Part shown: piece by piece, positions 60,146 through 64,000 of the stretch | Layout of the letters: each line of letters begins with the position of its first letter | Numbering within the stretch: position 1 is the stretch's first letter | Assembly (NCBI RefSeq): GCF_026342835.1 | Contig: NZ_JAPEMI010000003.1 | Coordinates: 265,403 to 329,402, forward strand | Direction of reading: 5' to 3' | Source of the DNA: Streptomyces sp. NBC_00154 | Lineage (GTDB): Bacteria > Actinomycetota > Actinomycetes > Streptomycetales > Streptomycetaceae | DNA: 64,000 nucleotides | Made by a program: the position numbers and the translations under genes | Notes under the pieces: model-generated | What the model was told of the DNA's origin: nothing | Seen by the model: only the letters and a program-made list of their open reading frames with translations | Databases searched by the model: none

Positions 60146-60639
60146 TCTCCGCTTGACCCTGACCTCTGGTGGAGAGGCGGATATCGAACAGCCCAAATGT
60201 TGAATGGGGGGCTCTGCTCCGCACCCAACTTCGGTGGGGAGCAACACGACGTCCCTATAATTGTGATTCGGTGGTTCTTTTCAGTTGGTCCGTCAAGTCC
60301 GTGATAAATAAGACCAACACCCCCTTCATCGGCCAAGCTACGACGAGTCCGCTACTTACTGCTTCTGGGCTGGCGGGCAGTGGTCCGCCATTGGTGCTCT
60401 GTCCAGCCCGGGACACATGACGTCGACGATCTGGTCCGGTTGCTGATGCAGTGGCCTGCTGGTCGTGCATGAAGGTAGTACCTCCCGCACAGCTCATGGG
60501 TCTCGAATCCATGCGAGCAACAGGAGGCCATGTATCGCAGTCTTTCGCGCTGCTGCCCGCCGAGTGCAACTCAGTTGCCCTGCCGCGTGATTGTCTCGCG
60601 CTCGTGCAAAGTAATGCGGCCGACCGTCCGCAACGCGTT
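60146..60639. other. Intergenic region with no recognised gene
   Basis: 494 bp of mostly lower-GC DNA with no supported gene. It leads into the IS5 remnant at 60640. Confidence 0.4.
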
Positions 60640-60775
60640 CTGCGTTACCCCTCGCACGTGACGGACGCCGAATGGGCCGAGGTCCGGGTCTTGCTGCCGA
60701 TACCAGGTCGGCTGGACGGAAGGAGCGGGCAGCCGGAGGGCTACTGCCATCGTCAGGGAGCTGCGCTCAAGTCCC
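60640..60775 (+). pseudogene. IS5 family transposase, N-terminal remnant
   Basis: RYPSHVTDAEWAEVRVLLPI, PGRLDGRSGQPEGYCHRQ is the start of another IS5-type transposase (RYPSDLTDAEWAxVRxLLPxP...GxGGxPExYCHR). The frame then diverges. About 45 codons remain. Confidence 0.6.
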
Positions 60776-61258
60776 TCTTCGCATGTCCGTGGGGACGGTT
60801 GTGCACCACGCGGTACACCACCGACGACCCGCCGCGCGGCACGGTCACACCGGGGGTGAGCTGTGCACCGAAACGGACCGCGTCTCAGCGCCGACAGGAC
60901 GTTAGGAGCTCGGCAGCCCCTGTTAGGTTCCGGGCGGGCGCCGGGGGCCTCGAACGACGGACGCCTGCGACTCATCACCCAGCACCTCCCGCCGACATAC
61001 GTCTCGCGTCTGTTCGACGCCCAGGCCCTCGGGCGCATCGGAGCAGCAGTTGCAGAACATCGCCGCCGAGAAACTGCTGAAACCGTTTGAAATTGGCTCT
61101 GACCGCGATTACGTGATGGCCAAAAGCGCGGGGACCGCCGGAAAGGGCGGTGATTCCAGTAGCTCAAGGAGCCGCCTGCGGCCTGCGGCGAGCGCCCTGG
61201 CCACAGCGGCAACAACTCAGCGGGGCTTCAGTGCAACTCACGGATGTCGCACACACGG
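60776..61258. other. Intergenic region with no recognised gene
   Basis: No supported gene. Open frames on both strands are arginine-rich shadows without ribosome sites. Confidence 0.4.
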
Positions 61259-61290
61259 CGAAGGCCCGCACCCAACGGTACGGGCCTTCG
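61259..61290. terminator. Hairpin terminator
   Basis: CGAAGGCCCG and its complement CGGGCCTTCG flank a 12-nt loop. It lies 69 bp past the stop of the minus-strand cupin gene. Confidence 0.6.
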
Positions 61291-61358
61291 TGCTCCTGGT
61301 GCTCGTCGACGTTGTCAGCAGGCCGGGGCCGTGAGGAGGGCCGGAATACTGGTGGTCA

Positions 61359-61769
61359 TCATGACTGGGTAACCCGTCGGTGTCGTCGTTCGGCCAGCTC
61401 CTCCGCACTGACCACGGTCAGAACCGGGGTACCCGGCGGCGCGAACATGGTTACCACCAGCTGCGACTGCGCGTCCGAAAGGTTGTTGGCGCCCTGGTAG
61501 TGGATCACGTCGCCCCCGGGCTCGAACAGGGCGTCACCGGCCCTGAGCACCCGGGGCGGCTGCCCCTCCAGCTCGAAGAGAATCTCACCCTGGGTCACGT
61601 AGCCGAAGAGCGGCCCGGGGTGCCGGTGCGGCGGCGCGCCGGGGTCACCGGGCGGCAGGGTGATCCGGATGGTTCTGGCCTCGGCGCCAGCCGGGATCCG
61701 GGCCGCCGCCTCCGGCAGGGTCGTGATCACCTCGACGCCCGAGGGCAGGTGCGCGTGCTCAGCGCTCAT
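61359..61769 (-). CDS. Cupin domain protein (136 aa)
   Basis: A small beta-barrel protein. The cupin metal motif 1 is PHRHPGPLFGYVTQGEILFE (His...His...Glu), and motif 2 is around GDVIHYQGANNLSDAQSQLV (His). ATG 61769 follows GGAGAAATAT. Role unknown: such single-domain cupins may be dioxygenases, isomerases or sensors. A candidate ECF41-like promoter lies 40 nt upstream. Confidence 0.85.
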   Translation of the reverse strand: MSAEHAHLPSGVEVITTLPEAAARIPAGAEARTIRITLPPGDPGAPPHRHPGPLFGYVTQGEILFELEGQPPRVLRAGDALFEPGGDVIHYQGANNLSDAQSQLVVTMFAPPGTPVLTVVSAEELAERRHRRVTQS

Positions 61770-61808
61770 ATATTTCTCCAAACAGGGACTGAGACTGTCC
61801 ACAGCAAG

Positions 61809-61835
61809 GACAGGACGGCCTCCCCGTTTGTGACA
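61809..61835 (-). promoter_or_regulatory. ECF41-like promoter of the cupin gene
   Basis: On the minus strand, TGTCACA-N16-TGTC, one base off the exact motif, 40 nt before the cupin ATG. Confidence 0.5.
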
Positions 61836-62097
61836 GCCCTATGCGGCGAACCCGCCCAGGGCCGCGCCGGAGATCCGGTCGCCGAAGCGGAAGCGACGAG
61901 GTAGGCGCGTGCTCCGGGTCGTGCTCGTGCTTTCCGGCGAGGTTGGGCCCGCCTATGGCGGTCTGCGACCGGTGCGGCGCCAGCGCGCTCCCGCGAGATC
62001 ATGCCCGCCGATACGAGAGGGACGGCGAACGCGACAGGGTCTGTGGGGTCGTTCGAGAAACGCGCTCCAAAGCCGGGACGCTCATTGACGCCTTCTC
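61836..62097. other. Intergenic region
   Basis: No supported gene. Short open frames without ribosome sites. Confidence 0.35.
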
Positions 62098-62226
62098 ATG
62101 GCCAAGGACGTCGACCAGGCACTCAAGGACATTGCCGCCACCCACGGCGCCATGGACAACGACGAAGCCACCGCCTACGTCAGGCGCCTCTCCACGGACA
62201 AGCGCTACGTCCGCGACGTCTACTGA
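62098..62226 (+). pseudogene. Flavoreductase (CYPOR/CysJ-type) C-terminal fragment
   Basis: MAKDVDQALKDIAATHGAMD, NDEATAYVRRLSTDKRYVRD, VY ends at 62226. MAxDVxxAL...A..YLxxLxxxxRYxxDV(Y/W) is the C-terminus of NADPH-cytochrome reductase-like FAD domains (CysJ, P450 reductase). Only the last 42 residues remain, with no FAD or NADPH site. Confidence 0.5.
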
Positions 62227-62640
62227 CAGCACGACCTCTGAAGCGAGGCCGACCGCGCAGCGTCACGTGGTGTCTCCGCCTGCCGCTCGTCGGCGTTGCG
62301 CGCGCCGCCATCCCGAGCCCAGCGAGGGCTGCGGTAATGGCTTCCTGGGCGGCGGAGAGCTACAGCTTGAGTAGCTCTCCAGGACGAGGAGGCACTGGTG
62401 GCCGCGCGACAGGTCGGACAGACGCTTGACTCTAGGTCTCCCCGGACCGCTCAGGGGAGCGCCCTGGCGAGGGGCGACGCATCACGGCAAACCCGGGCAC
62501 GCCATCACTCGTGGTGAAGGCGGCGGTCTGCGCATGGTGCCGTCGGCATGGTTGCAGCTCGCATCGGTTGAGGGGAGACTTCTAACGAGTCCATTTTCTC
62601 CCATTTGCACTTTAAACGGGTGAGAGAGGCGGCGCTGGTC

Positions 62641-63170
62641 GTGGCATCCGTAACCGAGTTCGACTACCTGGTCGTCGGAGCCGGATCTGCTGGATGCGTG
62701 GTCGCTGCGCGCCTGTCAGAGGACAGTGACGCGCGGGTGTTGCTGCTGGAGGCAGGCGGAAGCCAGCCGCTGGAAGCCATGGCGGTTCCGCCCGCCTGGC
62801 CAACCCTGCTGAGGTCGTCGCACCGTTGAGGGTGGGCCCCGCTGTCGAACGTCATCCGGTGGCCCGGGCATTTCTGGCGGCAACGCTGGAGGCCGGGTAT
62901 ACCGAGGCGGAGGATCTCTCCGGTGGACTGCAGGAGGGGTTCGGCTGGACTGATTTGAGCATTGCCGACGGCACGCGGCAGGACGGCGTCACGGCCTACC
63001 TCCGGCCGGCGATGGACCGTCCCAACCTCCACGTTGTGACCGACGCCCTCGTGTACCGGGTGGCGCTGGACGGCGACCGTTGCACGGGCGTGGAGTACAG
63101 CACGGAGGGCGACAGCGTGACCGTGCGGTGCTCCGGAGAAGTCGTTCTTTGCGCCGGAGGGGGAGCGGGA
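62641..63170 (+). pseudogene. GMC oxidoreductase, broken
   Basis: GTG 62641 opens VASVTEFDYLVVGAGSAGCV, VAARLSEDSDARVLLLEAGG, the GxGxxG FAD motif of GMC oxidoreductases. At about 62822 the frame breaks, and a central piece follows in another frame (RVGPAVERHPVARAFLAATL, TLEAGYTEAEDLSGGLQEGF, QDGVTAYLRPAMDRPNLHVV, YSTEGDSVTVRCSGEVVLCA). The substrate-binding domain, the active-site His and the C-terminal FAD loop are missing. A real gene would be over 500 residues. Confidence 0.7.
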
Positions 63171-63214
63171 GGAGCGGGAGCAATTGTCAATTCTTGTGGG
63201 TGGCGAGGTGGTGA

Positions 63215-63865
63215 CTACCGCTCGGTGATGAGGGCGGGCAATTTGCGCATGTCGTGGAAGACGACGGTTTCGTGGCCTTCGAGCCGTGCCGCCGGGGTCA
63301 GTCCGCCGGCGTAGCCGAAGGCTCGCATGCCGGCGGCGCGGGCGGCATGGACGCCGGGCTGGCTGTCCTCGACCACCACACAGGCCGCGGGATCGACGCC
63401 CATCTGCCTGGCAGCGTGCAGGAACAGGTCAGGTGCGGGCTTGCCGCGGAAGACCTCGGTGGCGCTGTAGATGCGGCCTGCGAAGCGTTCGTAGAGGCCG
63501 GTGCGACCCAGGGTGTGCCGCATCTTGTCGTGGGAGCCGCTGGAGGCCACGCACATCGGCAGGGTGAGCGCGTCGAGTGCTTCCGGCAGGCCCTCGACGG
63601 GGGCGAGCCCGGCATCCACGGCCTCACCGTGGAGTTGCTCGAACCGGTCCGACCAGATCGTGGCCGTCTCCTCGCCGAGCCGAGCAGCGACCTGCTCGCG
63701 GATGGCGGCATGCGAACGCCCAATGAACCGGTCGACGACCTCATCCTCGGTGAGCGGCCACCCCAGCTCCGCTCCGAGGGCGACCTGGACACGTGCGGCG
63801 ATGCGTTCGCTGTCGACCAGCACGCCGTCGCAGTCGAATATGACGAGTTCAATCGGCTTGATCAT
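63215..63865 (-). CDS. HAD superfamily phosphatase (beta-phosphoglucomutase-like)
   Basis: A 216-residue HAD hydrolase starting at ATG 63865. Motif I is VIFDCDGVLVDSERIAAR (DxDxV nucleophile), motif II CVASSGSHDKMRHTL, motif III lysine in EVFRGKPAPDLFLHA and motif IV in VVVEDSQPGVHAARAAGMRA. A cap domain sits between motifs I and II. It acts on a small sugar or other phosphate, specificity unknown. Confidence 0.9.
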   Translation of the reverse strand: MIKPIELVIFDCDGVLVDSERIAARVQVALGAELGWPLTEDEVVDRFIGRSHAAIREQVAARLGEETATIWSDRFEQLHGEAVDAGLAPVEGLPEALDALTLPMCVASSGSHDKMRHTLGRTGLYERFAGRIYSATEVFRGKPAPDLFLHAARQMGVDPAACVVVEDSQPGVHAARAAGMRAFGYAGGLTPAARLEGHETVVFHDMRKLPALITER

Positions 63866-63890
63866 CTCCGCAGCATAGGGCTTGCCAGGT

Positions 63891-64000
63891 CACGCGGCTG
63901 TGATGTTCCCGTGGCGCTCGGCCAGGACGCCGTTCTCGAACTTGGCCCCGGCGCGGACCAGCGCGACCAGATGGGCGCCTGTGATTGCACGCCAGCGTTC
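63891..64000 (-). CDS. IS256 family transposase, C-terminal part, cut by window edge
   Basis: The minus strand reads ERWRAITGAHLVALVRAGAK, FENGVLAERHGNITAA and stops at 63891. WRxxxxxHLVALVRAGAxFxxGxLxER is typical of the C-terminus of IS256-type transposases. The rest lies beyond position 64000. Confidence 0.5.

Overview
The window is very high in GC, and nearly every intact gene has a G or C in the third codon position. It carries actinomycete gene families: ECF41-type sigma factors, a SpoIIE-type phosphatase, FtsX-type ABC exporters, a Mop/MerR-like DNA-binding protein and a TTG-started secreted subtilase. The best guess is a Streptomyces chromosome arm or large linear plasmid. No rRNA or tRNA gene, CRISPR array or replication origin was seen. 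The region is accessory DNA: at least fourteen transposable-element pieces and about ten broken metabolic genes lie between islands of intact genes.

Layout. 1-8280 is a graveyard: an IS3/IS2-like end, a caspase-domain fragment, a frameshifted Pls/PosA-type peptide-synthetase-like fragment, an IS481 start, a Tn3 transposase whose middle has been replaced, an IS1380 element that abuts an MFS transporter, and integrase and resolvase tails. 8288-13560 is an intact ABC exporter operon divergent from a histidine kinase/LuxR response-regulator pair. 13692-19052 holds a two-domain alpha/beta hydrolase with a divergent MerR regulator, then NAD-dependent formate dehydrogenase, its LysR regulator and a molybdate-binding-type regulator. 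19090-20113 holds remnants of PucR and xanthine-dehydrogenase genes. 20490-26800 contains an orphan SdhA/FrdA-like flavoprotein, small proteins and two convergent ECF41-type sigma factors. 27360-32340 has an IS110 remnant, a secreted peptidoglycan amidase and an IS4 element with a perfect 10-bp target duplication. 32886-36608 is a 1240-residue secreted subtilisin-like protease. 39150-47381 is a large exporter locus with two giant FtsX permeases and two ATPases. 48957-52773 is a passenger-carrying transposon built on ISAs1 ends. 53031-64000 mixes intact stress-type genes (NmrA-like reductase, small membrane protein, PAS/GAF/SpoIIE phosphatase, carboxymuconolactone-decarboxylase-like protein, cupin, HAD phosphatase) with decayed IS5, nitroreductase, reductase and GMC fragments.

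Main observation. A bipartite motif, TGTCACA-N16-GGTC, occurs exactly four times in intergenic DNA (20490, 23137, 24214, 55023). Near matches lie upstream of at least three more intact genes (59554+, 61835-, 26789-), and weaker ones at 54465- and 52960+. From memory it resembles the GTCACA-N16-CGTC promoter of the ECF41/SigJ sigma group, and two ECF41-type sigma genes lie in this window. In three cases (flavoprotein, a 30-codon ORF with a strong ribosome site, and the carboxymuconolactone-decarboxylase-like gene) the start codon sits exactly 36 nt after the last base of the -10 box. I infer a local ECF41 regulon spread over about 40 kb. It would tie together an oxidoreductase, a CMD protein, a cupin, a phosphatase and the sigma genes, which survived while neighbouring genes decayed.

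Second observation. 48957-52773 is bounded by 31-of-32-bp inverted ISAs1 left ends and an exact 10-bp target duplication. It carries a transposase, a TetR repressor with a perfect 22-bp operator, an oxidoreductase and a small membrane protein, so the whole 3.8-kb block appears to have moved as one unit.
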